Source of the DNA: Planctomycetia bacterium
GTDB taxonomy: Bacteria > Planctomycetota > Phycisphaerae > UBA1845 > UTPLA1
Direction of reading: 5' to 3'
Length of the DNA: 64,000 bases
Assembly (NCBI GenBank): GCA_015200345.1
Contig: CP054187.1
Span: 1,348,470-1,412,469, forward strand
A program made the translations under genes and the position numbers. This document shows, one piece after another, positions 47,030 to 56,397 of this stretch (positions within the stretch are counted from its first letter, which is position 1; each line of letters starts with the position of its first letter). Under the pieces are notes generated by a model. That model was given only the letters and a program-made list of their open reading frames with translations. It made no database searches and was not told where the DNA came from.

Positions 47030-47899
47030 CTACAACCGCACAATCTCCCCATAGCTCTCCGGCCGGCGGTCGCGGAAAAACTGCCACGTGTTCCGCACCT
47101 CGCGGATCATGTCCAGATTCAAATCCGCCACCACCACGTCATCCTCCACGCGCTTGCCCATCGCCAGCATCTGCCCGCGCGGGTCGCAGAAATAACTCTG
47201 CCCGTAGAACTCGCCGATCCGCCACGGCTCTTCCACGCCAGGCCGATTGATCGCCCCGACAAAATACTGATTCGCCACCGCGTGGGCCGGCTGCTCCAGC
47301 TTCCACAAATACTCGCTCAACCCCGCCACCGTCGCCGACGGATTAAAAACTATCTCCGCACCGTTCAATCCCAGACACCGCGCCCCCTCCGGAAAATGAC
47401 GATCGTAGCAAATGTAGACGCCCACCTTGCCGACGGCCGTATCAAACACCGGGTAGCCCAGATTGCCCGGCCGGAAGAAGAACTTCTCCCAGAATCCCGG
47501 CGCGACGTGCGGAATATGCATCTTGCGATATTTGCCGAGGTACTTTCCGTCAGCGTCGATCACGGCGGCCGAGTTGTAATACACGCCGGGCAGGTCTTCC
47601 TCGTACATCGGCACCACCAGCACGATCTTCAGCCGCTTTGCCAGATCGCACATCAGCTTCACGGTCGGCCCGTCGGGAATCTTCTCCACGAGGCTGTACC
47701 ACTTCGTGTCCTGATCGCAGCAGAAATACGGCCCGTAAAACAATTCCTGCAAGCAGACGACCTGCGCCCCCTGCTTGGCGGCGCTTTCGATCAACCCGAC
47801 GTGCTTGTCGATCATCGACTTCTTGATCTTCTCAATCGGGCTGGTTCCCGGCTCGGACAACGTCGCCTGAATCAATCCGCCTCGTACAATGCGTGGCAT
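47030..47899 (-). CDS. Nitrilase-superfamily amidohydrolase (carbamoylputrescine/ureidopropionate type)
   Basis: 289 residues. The catalytic triad is visible: Glu in VCLQELFYGPYF, Lys in KYRKMHIP and Cys in YICYDRHFPEGAR. YFVGAINRPG and QSYFCDPRGQ follow the AguB / beta-ureidopropionase / hydantoin-related pattern. It probably hydrolyses an N-carbamoyl compound in polyamine or pyrimidine breakdown. The ATG at 47899 is the usual N-terminus (MPRIVRGGLIQATLSE); the open frame upstream is unrelated. Divergent from the TPR gene at 48058. Confidence 0.88.
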   Translation of the reverse strand: MPRIVRGGLIQATLSEPGTSPIEKIKKSMIDKHVGLIESAAKQGAQVVCLQELFYGPYFCCDQDTKWYSLVEKIPDGPTVKLMCDLAKRLKIVLVVPMYEEDLPGVYYNSAAVIDADGKYLGKYRKMHIPHVAPGFWEKFFFRPGNLGYPVFDTAVGKVGVYICYDRHFPEGARCLGLNGAEIVFNPSATVAGLSEYLWKLEQPAHAVANQYFVGAINRPGVEEPWRIGEFYGQSYFCDPRGQMLAMGKRVEDDVVVADLNLDMIREVRNTWQFFRDRRPESYGEIVRL

Positions 47900-48057
47900 G
47901 TGCGTGCTCCTGCTGATAGGTTGGTTCACCCCATTATGCCGCCCAATCGCAAACCGCGAAACCGAATGACGCTCAATCGTTCGACCGCTCCCTGCCCAAT
48001 CGCTCCTGCATCGCCACCTTAACACCACGCCGCTTTTCGCCGACAATCCCACCTATC

Positions 48058-49026
48058 ATGACCACCTCTCGCCTCGCCATCGGCCTTTCCCTCATCTGCC
48101 TCGCCCCACCATCCTGCTCGCAGCCCAAACATCCCGGCACCGCGGCAACCGCTGCCAGCCGCTGGCAGCACCCCACCACCCCGGAGTGCACTTCCCTCCT
48201 CGGCAAGCCGCTCTTCGCAACGCCACCCGGCAACTTGGACAACCTCCTCGGCGATCTCGCCGACGCTGAAGCCTTCGCCGCACAACAGCCCGACAACCCC
48301 GACGGCCGAATCTGGATCGGCCGTCGGCTCGGTTACCTCTGGCGCATGAACGACGCCATCGCCGTCTTCACCGAAGGCGCCCGCCGCTGGCCGGACGACG
48401 CCCGTTTCCTGCGACACCGGGGCCATCGCTATATCGCCATCCGCCGCTTTGATGACGCCATCGCCGATCTGGAGGCCGCCGCGAAGCTCATCGACGGCCG
48501 CGCCGACGCCGTCGAACCGGACGGCATGCCCAACGAACAAAACATCCCGCTGACCACGACCGGCTTCAACGTGTGGTACCACCTCGCCCTGGCGCGGTAC
48601 CTCAAGGGAGACTTTGAGGGGGCATTGGCCGGCTGGCGACGGGCGAAAGGCTTCGGCCGCGGATTCGATGACAATACAGTGGCACTCGCCGATTGGGAAT
48701 ACATGACCCTGCGCCGGCTGGGCCGCACCGCCGAAGCCGCCGCCGTGATCGCGCCGATCCACGCGAAGATGATCATCATCGAGAACCACGCCTACCTGCG
48801 CCGCGTGCTCATGTACAAGGGCGAATTGAAGCCTGACGATCTGTTGAGCGAGCGCGACGCCCGCCCGCTCGACATCGCGACCCAGGGCTACGGCGTCGGC
48901 AACTGGTACCTCTACAACGGCGACACGGAAAAAGCCCGCGCGATCTTCCGACGCGTCGTCGAAGGCCCCTATTGGCCGGCCTTCGGCCACATCGCCGCCG
49001 AGGCCGACCTGGCACGACTGCATTGA
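48058..49026 (+). CDS. TPR-type lipoprotein
   Basis: 322 residues with a lipoprotein-like signal peptide (LAIGLSLICLAPPSC). The mature protein has helical pairs of the tetratricopeptide type, for example RLGYLWRMNDAIAVFTEGARRWPDDARFLRHRGHRYIAIRRFDDAIADLEAAAKL and WYHLALARYLKGDFEGALAGWRRA. TPRs are protein-interaction scaffolds. No catalytic motif. Adjacent to icd on the same strand. Confidence 0.8.
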   Translation: MTTSRLAIGLSLICLAPPSCSQPKHPGTAATAASRWQHPTTPECTSLLGKPLFATPPGNLDNLLGDLADAEAFAAQQPDNPDGRIWIGRRLGYLWRMNDAIAVFTEGARRWPDDARFLRHRGHRYIAIRRFDDAIADLEAAAKLIDGRADAVEPDGMPNEQNIPLTTTGFNVWYHLALARYLKGDFEGALAGWRRAKGFGRGFDDNTVALADWEYMTLRRLGRTAEAAAVIAPIHAKMIIIENHAYLRRVLMYKGELKPDDLLSERDARPLDIATQGYGVGNWYLYNGDTEKARAIFRRVVEGPYWPAFGHIAAEADLARLH

Positions 49027-49254
49027 GCCAATCTGCGGATTGACTGTTAGCAAGCTGGCAGCCAATACGGTGGACGGCCTGTTTGGACGGCCTCGACCGG
49101 CGGCGCCCTTTCATTCTTTGCGCCGGCATCCACAGGTCTGCCCGCGTTTGCACGTTCGCGCGCCCTCAACTACCATCCCCCCTTTTCGCGGCCGCTCTTT
49201 TTTCGCGCCGCCAGCGCCGACATCGAACAACCGCCATCACCACGGAGCCTCACC

Positions 49255-50751
49255 ATGACCGCGCAAGCCATCACCATGTCCGGCGGACGCCTCAACGTGC
49301 CCGATGAACCGATCATCCCCTTCATCGAGGGCGACGGCACCGGGCCGGACATCTGGCGCGCTTCCGTCCGCGTACTCGACGCAGCCGTCGCCAAGGCCTA
49401 CGACGGCAAACGCAAGATCGCCTGGAAGGAAGTCTTCGCCGGCGAGAAAGCCTTCAACCTGTTCCGCAAAACCCTCGGCGACAAAAAAGCCTGGCTGCCC
49501 GACGAAACCGTCGACGCCTTCCGAACCTACCTCGTCGGCATCAAAGGCCCCCTCACGACGCCGGTCGGCGGCGGCATCCGCTCGCTGAACGTCGCGCTGC
49601 GCCAGATGCTCGATCTGTACGTTTGCCTAAGACCCGTCCGCTGGTTCAAGGGCGTCCCCAGCCCCGTCAAGCGACCCGGCGACTGCGACATGGTCATCTT
49701 CCGCGAGAACACCGAGGACATCTACGCCGGCATCGAGTACGCCGCCGGCTCGCCCGAGGCGAAGAAACTCCTCGACTTCCTCGCCGCCGAGTTCCCCAAG
49801 GACCACGAAAAAATTCGCTTCGGCACCGCGGCCAAGGCCGTCGAATGGCAACAACTGCTCGAATCCATCGGCGCGCCCAAACGCGACATCACCGGCGGAC
49901 CCGGCGGCGGCGTCTTCGTCGGACTCGGCATCAAGCCCGTCAGCTACCTCGGCACCGAGCGCCTGGTCCACTCCGCCATCGGCTACGCCCTCAAGTTCGG
50001 CCGAAAATCCGTCACGCTCGTCCACAAGGGCAACATCATGAAGTTCACCGAGGGCGGCTTCCGCGACTGGGGTTACCAGGTCGCCACGCAGTTCTATCGC
50101 GGGCAGATCGTCACCGAGCGCGAGTCATGGATCCTCGGCAACAAGGAAGCCAACCCCGACCTCACGCCCCAGGCCAACGCAAAGCTGATCGACCCAGGTT
50201 ACGACATGATGGACGCCGACAAGCAGCAGAAGATCGTCGCCGAAGTCGAAGCCGCGCTGAAGCTCTGGCCCACCCACGGCGACGGCAAGTGGAAGAAGAT
50301 GCTGCTCATCAAGGACGCCATCGCCGACATCGTCCTGCAACAGGTGCTCACCCGCCCGCGCGATTTCGATGTTGTCGCTACGCTCAACCTCAACGGCGAT
50401 TACCTCTCCGACGCCCTCGCCGCACAGGTCGGCGGCATCGGCATCGCTCCCGGCGGAAACATCAACTACCTCACCGGCCACGCCGTCTTCGAAGCCACCC
50501 ACGGCACCGCCCCCAAATACGCCGGCCTCGACAAGGTCAACCCCGGCAGCGTCATCCTCTCCGGCGAGATGATGCTGCGCTACCTCGGCTGGACCGAAGC
50601 GGCCGATTTAATCATCAAGGGAATGGACGGCGCGATCTCGGCCAAAACCGTGACCTACGACTTCCACCGGCTCATGAAGGCCGAAGGCGACGACACCGCG
50701 AAGGAGTTGAAGTGCAGCGAGTTCGCCGATGCGGTGATTAGGCACATGTAG
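49255..50751 (+). CDS. icd: Isocitrate dehydrogenase (NADP type)
   Basis: 498 residues. [14 protein letters not shown] at the N-terminus, the phosphorylation/substrate loop [81 protein letters not shown] and [11 protein letters not shown] are the full IDH set. It decarboxylates isocitrate to 2-oxoglutarate in the citric acid cycle. The protein is ~80 residues longer than the E. coli enzyme (416), with extra sequence around residues 160-210. CGGAGCC precedes the ATG. Confidence 0.94.
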   Translation: MTAQAITMSGGRLNVPDEPIIPFIEGDGTGPDIWRASVRVLDAAVAKAYDGKRKIAWKEVFAGEKAFNLFRKTLGDKKAWLPDETVDAFRTYLVGIKGPLTTPVGGGIRSLNVALRQMLDLYVCLRPVRWFKGVPSPVKRPGDCDMVIFRENTEDIYAGIEYAAGSPEAKKLLDFLAAEFPKDHEKIRFGTAAKAVEWQQLLESIGAPKRDITGGPGGGVFVGLGIKPVSYLGTERLVHSAIGYALKFGRKSVTLVHKGNIMKFTEGGFRDWGYQVATQFYRGQIVTERESWILGNKEANPDLTPQANAKLIDPGYDMMDADKQQKIVAEVEAALKLWPTHGDGKWKKMLLIKDAIADIVLQQVLTRPRDFDVVATLNLNGDYLSDALAAQVGGIGIAPGGNINYLTGHAVFEATHGTAPKYAGLDKVNPGSVILSGEMMLRYLGWTEAADLIIKGMDGAISAKTVTYDFHRLMKAEGDDTAKELKCSEFADAVIRHM

Positions 50752-50866
50752 AAGAGTAGCTGCTATGAACGGCGACGCTATTTGCGGCTTAACCGTTTGA
50801 GAAACAGTTTGCGTCGGCTGACTATCTCGATCGCGTTGCAGCAATGCGGTTCAGGCAGAGTCCGGC

Positions 50867-52453
50867 TCACTCCCCAAACTTAATCCCCTGCGCCAGCGGC
50901 AGCTCCGTCGTGTAATTGATCGTATTCGTCTGCCGCCGCATGTACGCCTTCCAACTGTCCGAGCCGCTCTCGCGGCCGCCGCCGGTCTCCTTCTCCCCAC
51001 CGAAGGCCCCGCCGATCTCCGCACCGCTCGTGCCGATGTTCACGTTCGCGATCCCGCAATCGCTTCCCACGGCCGACAGGAACCGCTCGGCCTCCAGCAG
51101 GTTGCGCGTGAAAATCGCACTGCTCAACCCCTGCGGCACGTTGTTATGCAGACGAATGGCTTCATCAAGATCATCCAGACCGCAGCGAGCAGCGGGCTTC
51201 AGCCCGCGCGGCGCCGCTTCCGCCGCGCCCGCCTTGCCGTATCCGATGATGTACAGAATCGGCGCGAAGGTTTCCTCCTGAACGATCTTGAACTCGTTCT
51301 TCGCGTTGGCGATGCACGGCGACACGTAGCACCCGCCGGGGTAGTCCGCGCCCGTCAACACCTGTCCGCCGCACAGGATCTCGCCACCCTCTTCCTTCAG
51401 CCGCTTCAACGCGTTCTGCATGTCCGTCACTGCGCCCGCATCGATCAACGGCCCCATCAGCGTCCCCTCGGACAGCGGATTGCCGATCTTCACCTGCTTG
51501 TACGCCGCGACCAGCCGATCCGTCAGCTCCTTCCGCACGCTTTCGTGCACGATCAGCCGCCTCGTGCTGGTGCAACGCTGACCGGCCGTGCCGACCGCGC
51601 CGAACACGATCGCCCGCAACGCCAGATCAAGATCGGCCTCGGGTGTTACAATAATGGCATTGTTACCGCCCAGCTCCAGAATCGTCCGCCCCAGCCGCTT
51701 GCCGACGACCTCCCCGATGCGATAGCCCATCCGGCACGATCCCGTTGCCGAGATCAGCGGTATCCGCCGGTCGTTGATCAACTGCTCGCCGATCGTCGAT
51801 CCCCTGCCGATCACGAGGCTGAATATCGCCGGATCGACCTTGTTCGCACGGCAGACACGCTCGGCGATCTTCGTCACCGCCACGGCCGTCAGCGGCGTCT
51901 TGCTGCTCGGCTTCCACAACGTCGCGTTGCCACAGACCGCCGACAACGCCGAGTTCCACGCCCACACCGCCACAGGAAAATTAAACGCGCTGATCACCCC
52001 CACAATCCCCAGCGGATGCCACTGCTCATACATCCGATGCCCCGGCCGCTCGCTGTGCATGCTCAATCCATACAACTGGCGCGACAACCCGCAGGCAAAA
52101 TCGCAGATGTCGATCATCTCCTGCACTTCGCCCTCGCCCTCGGCGCGAATCTTCCCCATCTCCAGCGTCACCAGCGCGCCCAGATCGCGCTTGTGCTCGC
52201 GCAACGCATTGCCCAACTGCCGCACGACCTCCCCGCGCACCGGCGCCGGCGTCACCCGCCACGACTCAAACGCCCTGGCCGCCGCCTCCATGATCTGTTC
52301 GTACTCGGCCGAATTGACCTGCGACACCGCACCGATCACCTTGCCGTCGATCGGCGACGCGCTTTCCAGCTTCGCGTCGCTGCCGAGCCACCTCCCGCAG
52401 AACCCGCCGGGATTGACCGACTCGATGCCCAACCGCTTGAGAATCTCTTGCAT
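50867..52453 (-). CDS. ALDH7-type aldehyde dehydrogenase with in-frame palindromic insertion
   Basis: 528 residues of the ALDH7 (antiquitin, aminoadipate-semialdehyde dehydrogenase) group: HPLGIVGVISAFNFPVAVWAWN, ISATGSCRMG, catalytic Glu in LELGGNNAII, catalytic Cys in GTAGQRCTSTRR, QEETFAPILY and GTSGAEIGGAFGGEKETGGGRESGSD. It oxidises an aldehyde, probably in lysine or related catabolism. Between PILYIIGYG and LDDLDEAIRLHN there is an extra ~19 residues (KAGAAEAAPRGLKPAARCG) not expected in the family; its DNA contains the perfect palindrome GCGGGCT-TC-AGCCCGC at 51192-51207. Confidence 0.93.
   Translation of the reverse strand: MQEILKRLGIESVNPGGFCGRWLGSDAKLESASPIDGKVIGAVSQVNSAEYEQIMEAAARAFESWRVTPAPVRGEVVRQLGNALREHKRDLGALVTLEMGKIRAEGEGEVQEMIDICDFACGLSRQLYGLSMHSERPGHRMYEQWHPLGIVGVISAFNFPVAVWAWNSALSAVCGNATLWKPSSKTPLTAVAVTKIAERVCRANKVDPAIFSLVIGRGSTIGEQLINDRRIPLISATGSCRMGYRIGEVVGKRLGRTILELGGNNAIIVTPEADLDLALRAIVFGAVGTAGQRCTSTRRLIVHESVRKELTDRLVAAYKQVKIGNPLSEGTLMGPLIDAGAVTDMQNALKRLKEEGGEILCGGQVLTGADYPGGCYVSPCIANAKNEFKIVQEETFAPILYIIGYGKAGAAEAAPRGLKPAARCGLDDLDEAIRLHNNVPQGLSSAIFTRNLLEAERFLSAVGSDCGIANVNIGTSGAEIGGAFGGEKETGGGRESGSDSWKAYMRRQTNTINYTTELPLAQGIKFGE
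51174..51235. repeat. REP-like palindrome inserted in frame in the ALDH gene
   Basis: About 57-60 bp encode residues absent from the ALDH7 pattern. The core GCGGGCT-TC-AGCCCGC (51192-51207) is a perfect 7-bp stem with a 2-nt centre, flanked by further GC-rich sequence. The reading frame stays open, so the enzyme is not obviously broken. The limits are estimated from where family-like sequence resumes. Confidence 0.6.
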
Positions 52454-52642
52454 GCGATTACCTTCGTTCTTCTTATTTCCGGGATTGGAGAACCTCGACG
52501 ACGCGGAGAAAGCTCGCGCGACGAGCCGTTCACGACGGTTCGCGGGAATCGCTTCGCACGTCCGCGCTTTCCGGATACCCGCCAGCCAGCGCGATCGAAC
52601 TGATCGTCTGACTGCCGCGGTCGCGCGCCTTTCTACCGCTGA

Positions 52643-53485
52643 TCAGATTCCTTTCGGCCTCGGCTTCGGTTTGCCTTTCGGCGCCGCCTTGGGAGCATCC
52701 GCCGGCTCCTCGCCCCCGGCGCGCACCAGCACCACGGACACCTTGACCTCCGGCTCCGCCGCCACCTTGCTGCCCACCGCGCCGGGCTTGCCTTCGATGC
52801 CGAACTCTTTCAGCGGCACCTTGAAGGTGCCTTTGATGCCCAATGCCTCCTTCGTCTTCGCCGATTTGGAAACATAGGAAAGCGTGACCGGAATGGTCAT
52901 TTCCACGTCACGACCGTTCAACGACATCGTGCCGACCAGCTTGGTCTTGAACAACGTCGGCTTCGTGTTCTTCTTTTGAAGATTGCTTTCCTCGACGCCG
53001 GTGACCTTGAAGACAATCTCCGGATACGTTCCCGCGTTGACCCACGGATCGGCTCGCATGTGTTCATCGCGCATCTTGTTGCCCGTCGATACCTCGCTCC
53101 ACGGCACCTTGAACTCCCCCGTCGCCCCCTCCGCCACGTTCCGCGGGTTCAGTTCCAGCCACCCCTCGATCTTCTTCGCCGTCCCCTTGATCGTCTCACC
53201 GGGCGCTTTGGACGTGAACGAAATCTGATTCCGCGCCGACTCCGAATCAAACTCATACCGCGTCTTCTCATTCGGGCCTTTGTTCAAGCCCGTCGCCGAT
53301 GCGGATTTCTTCTCGCCCTTCTCCGTCGGACCGGCCGCCGCGCCCTCGCCCCCCTCTTCTTCTGACGCCTTCGCCTTGATCTTCCGACCCGTGGCGACCG
53401 GCGGCTCATAGGCCTTCAGCAACTCCACCCCAAACGCCGCCAACAGGAACGCCGCTGAAAAATATACAATCGACTTTCGTATCAT
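52643..53485 (-). CDS. YceI-family secreted lipid-binding-type protein
   Basis: 280 residues with an N-terminal hydrophobic signal (IVYFSAAFLLAAFGVELLKA), then a charged Glu/Lys/Gly linker (about residues 38-72), then a YceI-like lipocalin domain: YEFDSESARNQISFTSKAP, GWLELNPRNVAEGATGEFKVPWSEVSTGNKMRDEHMRADPWVNAGTYPEIVFKVT, TMSLNGRDVEMTIPVTLSY and LKEFGIEG. YceI proteins bind isoprenoid-like lipids in the envelope. The C-terminal tail is Pro/Lys-rich. Confidence 0.83.
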   Translation of the reverse strand: MIRKSIVYFSAAFLLAAFGVELLKAYEPPVATGRKIKAKASEEEGGEGAAAGPTEKGEKKSASATGLNKGPNEKTRYEFDSESARNQISFTSKAPGETIKGTAKKIEGWLELNPRNVAEGATGEFKVPWSEVSTGNKMRDEHMRADPWVNAGTYPEIVFKVTGVEESNLQKKNTKPTLFKTKLVGTMSLNGRDVEMTIPVTLSYVSKSAKTKEALGIKGTFKVPLKEFGIEGKPGAVGSKVAAEPEVKVSVVLVRAGGEEPADAPKAAPKGKPKPRPKGI

Positions 53486-53521
53486 AATGCACCACTCCCG
53501 GCAGGCTGAACAATCGACCCG

Positions 53522-54076
53522 TCAGCGGCCGACGCACCGCTCATTCGGGACACTCCGTTCGAGACGCTCCATGATACCCGCTCGGCACCCGGCCACAAAG
53601 CCGGTTTCGCCTCGCATCCCGTCGCTTTCGGCTCTGGACGAGCCGGCGCGCGCCGACGGCGCGGGCACCAGGTCGACGCCGTCACGGTCGAGCGCTGCGG
53701 GCGAACCCCCTCCCGAGCGTGGTCTCGCCAGCGGCCAGGAGTCCGTCCCGCCACGCCGTAGTCGATCGCCGCCCAGCTTCGTCCAGACCAGCTTCCCCAC
53801 GGGATAACTCAAGCCCAGCAGCAACAACCCCGCGCCAAGCAGCCGCAGCGTCCACGGATCGTTGGTCTGAATGTCTCGCCCGGCCTTCAGATCGGTTCGC
53901 ATCTGCACCAGCGCCGCGCTGACGCCCTTCAGCTCCATTCGTAGTGCCGAGATGCTGGCATCCGCTTCGCCGCCGGCCACCGCGGCGGGGTGAACGCATC
54001 CCACCGCCGGCTGGCAGGCCGCGATCAGAACCCCCGCACGAAAGGCCGCCTTCCGAACCGCGCGGCGATCACTCAT
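53522..54076 (-). CDS. Small membrane protein of unknown function
   Basis: 184 residues. A signal-like start (AAFRAGVLIAACQPAVGC) with a Cys that could be lipidated, a helical stretch (ISALRMELKGVSAALVQMRTDLKAG), then one clear transmembrane segment (LRLLGAGLLLLGLSYPVGKLVW). The last ~80 residues are Arg/Gly/Ser-rich and disordered-looking. Its start overlaps the stop of the gene at 54069 by 8 bp. I do not recognise the family. Confidence 0.5.
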   Translation of the reverse strand: MSDRRAVRKAAFRAGVLIAACQPAVGCVHPAAVAGGEADASISALRMELKGVSAALVQMRTDLKAGRDIQTNDPWTLRLLGAGLLLLGLSYPVGKLVWTKLGGDRLRRGGTDSWPLARPRSGGGSPAALDRDGVDLVPAPSARAGSSRAESDGMRGETGFVAGCRAGIMERLERSVPNERCVGR

Positions 54077-54530
54077 CGAGCGACTCCCGCGCGCCGGATG
54101 GCTTGCATGAAGATTCTTGTATCATTTCACGGCCCTGAATCAACGCACGCAGCAGCTCCAGCTTTCGCTCCGCCGACGCCGACGCATCTCGCCAGATCGC
54201 ATCGGCCGCCGCCTGAACCTCCGGCGACACCCGCCGATCGAGCGACCCCGCCATCGACGCCTGCACCTGACCGCCGACGCCCTCGTAGCGCGCGACTGCG
54301 AAATACTCCACGCCGCCGCTCACGCGAATCCCGGGGTTAACCACGTGCCCACCCGCTGCAATCTGCCCGTTGCCCGACTCCCCAAGACGCGAGGCCGCGT
54401 CTTTCATCACGCCGCGCATCGCGTCCATCATCTGCGCGTGCTGATTGAATGCATAGCCGCAACCACCCGCGCAACCCGACATCGCACCCAGCGCGGCGAA
54501 CAATCCTTTGCACAATCCATGCTGTTTCAT
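54069..54530 (-). CDS. Small exported protein of unknown function
   Basis: 153 residues starting MKQHGLCKGLFAALGAMSGCAGGCG, which reads as a lipoprotein-type signal (MSGC). The rest is helical, ending in ADAIWRDASASAERKLELLRALIQGREMI. A purine-rich AAGGGGAAT precedes the ATG. It overlaps and is probably co-expressed with the gene at 53522. The open frame extends upstream to 54629, but the signal peptide marks this start. Family not recognised. Confidence 0.5.
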   Translation of the reverse strand: MKQHGLCKGLFAALGAMSGCAGGCGYAFNQHAQMMDAMRGVMKDAASRLGESGNGQIAAGGHVVNPGIRVSGGVEYFAVARYEGVGGQVQASMAGSLDRRVSPEVQAAADAIWRDASASAERKLELLRALIQGREMIQESSCKPSGARESLDE

Positions 54531-54723
54531 AGTTGATTCCCCTTGGCAGAATGAGCACGCTCCAGCGCCGAACCGGCCCGCGGCCGAATCGGCCTCGGCG
54601 GATTTCAAGCTTGCCCACCGACCCGGCACCGGAATCGGGAACCTCCGTCCGAATATGCACGCGCTGCACTTGGCCGCGACATACGATCACGACCCGGCTA
54701 CAATTGGACATTCCCTCGCCCAG

Positions 54724-55548
54724 ATGAATCACCTGATTGCTTCCATGATGATCCGAACTTTCCGCATTCGCTCCGGCCGATTTCGTTCCACGTACGCGTT
54801 AATCGCCATGCTCCTGCCGGCCCTCGGCATGTCCGGCGGACAGTGCGGCGGCTTCCCGTTCCCTCCGACCGGCGAATGCCCCGGCGACCCGGTCCCTTCC
54901 GTCGTCCTCAAGGTCACCAACGGCGCGGGGCAGGTTCTGCCGACCGCGACGGTTTCCTTTCGCGTCAATAACGTCGGGCCGTTCTCCGGCGTTTGTGCCA
55001 ACGGAACGTGCAACGGTCTGGTCCTCGCGCTCGACACGCTCGGCACTTTTACAATACAAGTGTCTGCACCAGGGTATCTGACCGCCAACCAGACCGTCAC
55101 CGTCGTCGCCGCCGCCGACGGGTGCCACCCCGTCACGCAGAACATCACCATTCCACTGCAACTCGATAACACGGTCGCCGTTCTGGCCGGCGCGTGGGAA
55201 TCCGTCAACGCCTACGGACGCACCATCATCCGATTCGGCAGCAACGGGCAGGTGATCGGCGCGATCCTGTTCGATCGAACCATCGCCGGTGACGGAAACT
55301 TTTACGTGGCGTACAACAACCGGCCGATCCGCGGCGCACCGGGGCAGTCGATCGTGCTGGCAACCGCCAACGAACCGACGCGCACCCTGAACACAGTCAA
55401 CTTCGTGACGACGACGCTGGGGTATCCGGTGGGATTCGAAAACGCCGCGCTGGCGGCGGACTTTCTGTCGTTGCAGGGAATGTTGGCCGGCGTGCCGGTC
55501 ACGTATACACGTCTGTCGAGTATTCCCGGCCCCCTGATGGACCCCTAG
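54724..55548 (+). CDS. Secreted beta-rich protein (carboxypeptidase-regulatory-like fold)
   Basis: 274 residues. A hydrophobic signal (YALIAMLLPALGMSGG) is followed by a Cys-containing loop and then an Ig/CNA-B-like repeat: VVLKVTNGAGQVLPTATVSFRVN ... FTIQVSAPGYLTANQTVTVVA, the pattern of carboxypeptidase-regulatory-like domains. The second half (AVLAGAWESVNAYGRTIIRFGSNGQVIGAILFD) looks like a small beta-barrel. Several ATGs are possible (54724, 54745, 54748) and no strong ribosome-binding site separates them. Function unknown. Confidence 0.6.
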   Translation: MNHLIASMMIRTFRIRSGRFRSTYALIAMLLPALGMSGGQCGGFPFPPTGECPGDPVPSVVLKVTNGAGQVLPTATVSFRVNNVGPFSGVCANGTCNGLVLALDTLGTFTIQVSAPGYLTANQTVTVVAAADGCHPVTQNITIPLQLDNTVAVLAGAWESVNAYGRTIIRFGSNGQVIGAILFDRTIAGDGNFYVAYNNRPIRGAPGQSIVLATANEPTRTLNTVNFVTTTLGYPVGFENAALAADFLSLQGMLAGVPVTYTRLSSIPGPLMDP

Positions 55549-56297
55549 CGGCGACGACGCAGAAGCGAACCGCCCGCGCCCGCGAGCAGCAGCATCGCCG
55601 TGCCCGGCTCCGGCGCGGCTTCGCCATACAGCGTGAACGACATATCAAGGACCGAGCCGTTTGGCTCCCAGAACGGAACGCCCAGCAGCGTGTCGCCCAG
55701 ATGCGGGATGCCGCCCTGTCCGCCGATGACCGGCTGCCAGGTCCAGTACGGCAGAAAACCGATAACCGCCTGCACTTCCAGCCAGTAGGGAACATCCGGA
55801 TCGAGCATCACGCCGGCCGGAAACTGGGCGGAGTAATCCCAGAAACGCTCGCCGTTCTCATTCTGAACCGACACCGTCGGCACGTCCTCGAAATAGTAAA
55901 TTGCCTTGGTGTAGTCCGGCCCGCCCAACGGCGTGCTGCCGGCCGGTTTCGTCGCGTTCGCATCCTGCGGCCAGATGATGATGTTGAACAGCCCCACCGG
56001 CGCGGGTTGGCCGCCGCCGAGGGGAAACGCGCCGGACCACGACAGCTCCGTGAGTTTCCATTTCCCCGACGGATCCGCACTCGGCATGAGAATGAAATCA
56101 TCGGCCACACCGGAATCAAACGGGAACGCGTACCCGTCCTGCGAGTTCGGCCCGGTGCAGAAATAGCAGTTGCCGCCCAGCGAATTGAAATTGTCGAAAA
56201 CGATCTCATCACCGCGAGCCATGCCGCACGCCGCAATGGAAAGCGCACACGCCAATTTCATCGTGAGGACGAATTCACCCTCCGTTTGGTTTGACAT
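55545..56297 (-). CDS. PEP-CTERM-type secreted protein
   Basis: 250 residues. An N-terminal signal (MKLACALSIAACGMARG, so the true start may be the ATG at 56261) and a C-terminal sorting signal APEPGTAMLLLAGAGGSLLRRRR: a PEP motif, hydrophobic helix and basic tail. Such proteins are cut by an exosortase and are common in planctomycetes. The body (VFDNFNSLGGNCYFCTGPN ... VADDFILMPSADPSGKWKLTELSW) is beta-rich and resembles structural surface proteins. No exosortase gene is in view. It is convergent with the gene at 54724, overlapping by 4 bp. Confidence 0.8.
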   Translation of the reverse strand: MSNQTEGEFVLTMKLACALSIAACGMARGDEIVFDNFNSLGGNCYFCTGPNSQDGYAFPFDSGVADDFILMPSADPSGKWKLTELSWSGAFPLGGGQPAPVGLFNIIIWPQDANATKPAGSTPLGGPDYTKAIYYFEDVPTVSVQNENGERFWDYSAQFPAGVMLDPDVPYWLEVQAVIGFLPYWTWQPVIGGQGGIPHLGDTLLGVPFWEPNGSVLDMSFTLYGEAAPEPGTAMLLLAGAGGSLLRRRR

Positions 56298-56397
56298 GGC
56301 CGGGTTCCCGTGCGCCCTCGTTATTATACACGCGCGCCGGCAAATCGCCCGGTTTCACGGTCCATAAACCTGCTGATGATTGAATAAACCGCCGCCG

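Noticed and set aside
53522-54530. The two small envelope genes as a phage holin/spanin pair
   Set aside because: One transmembrane helix and a lipoprotein-like start are too little evidence; no endolysin or other phage gene is nearby.
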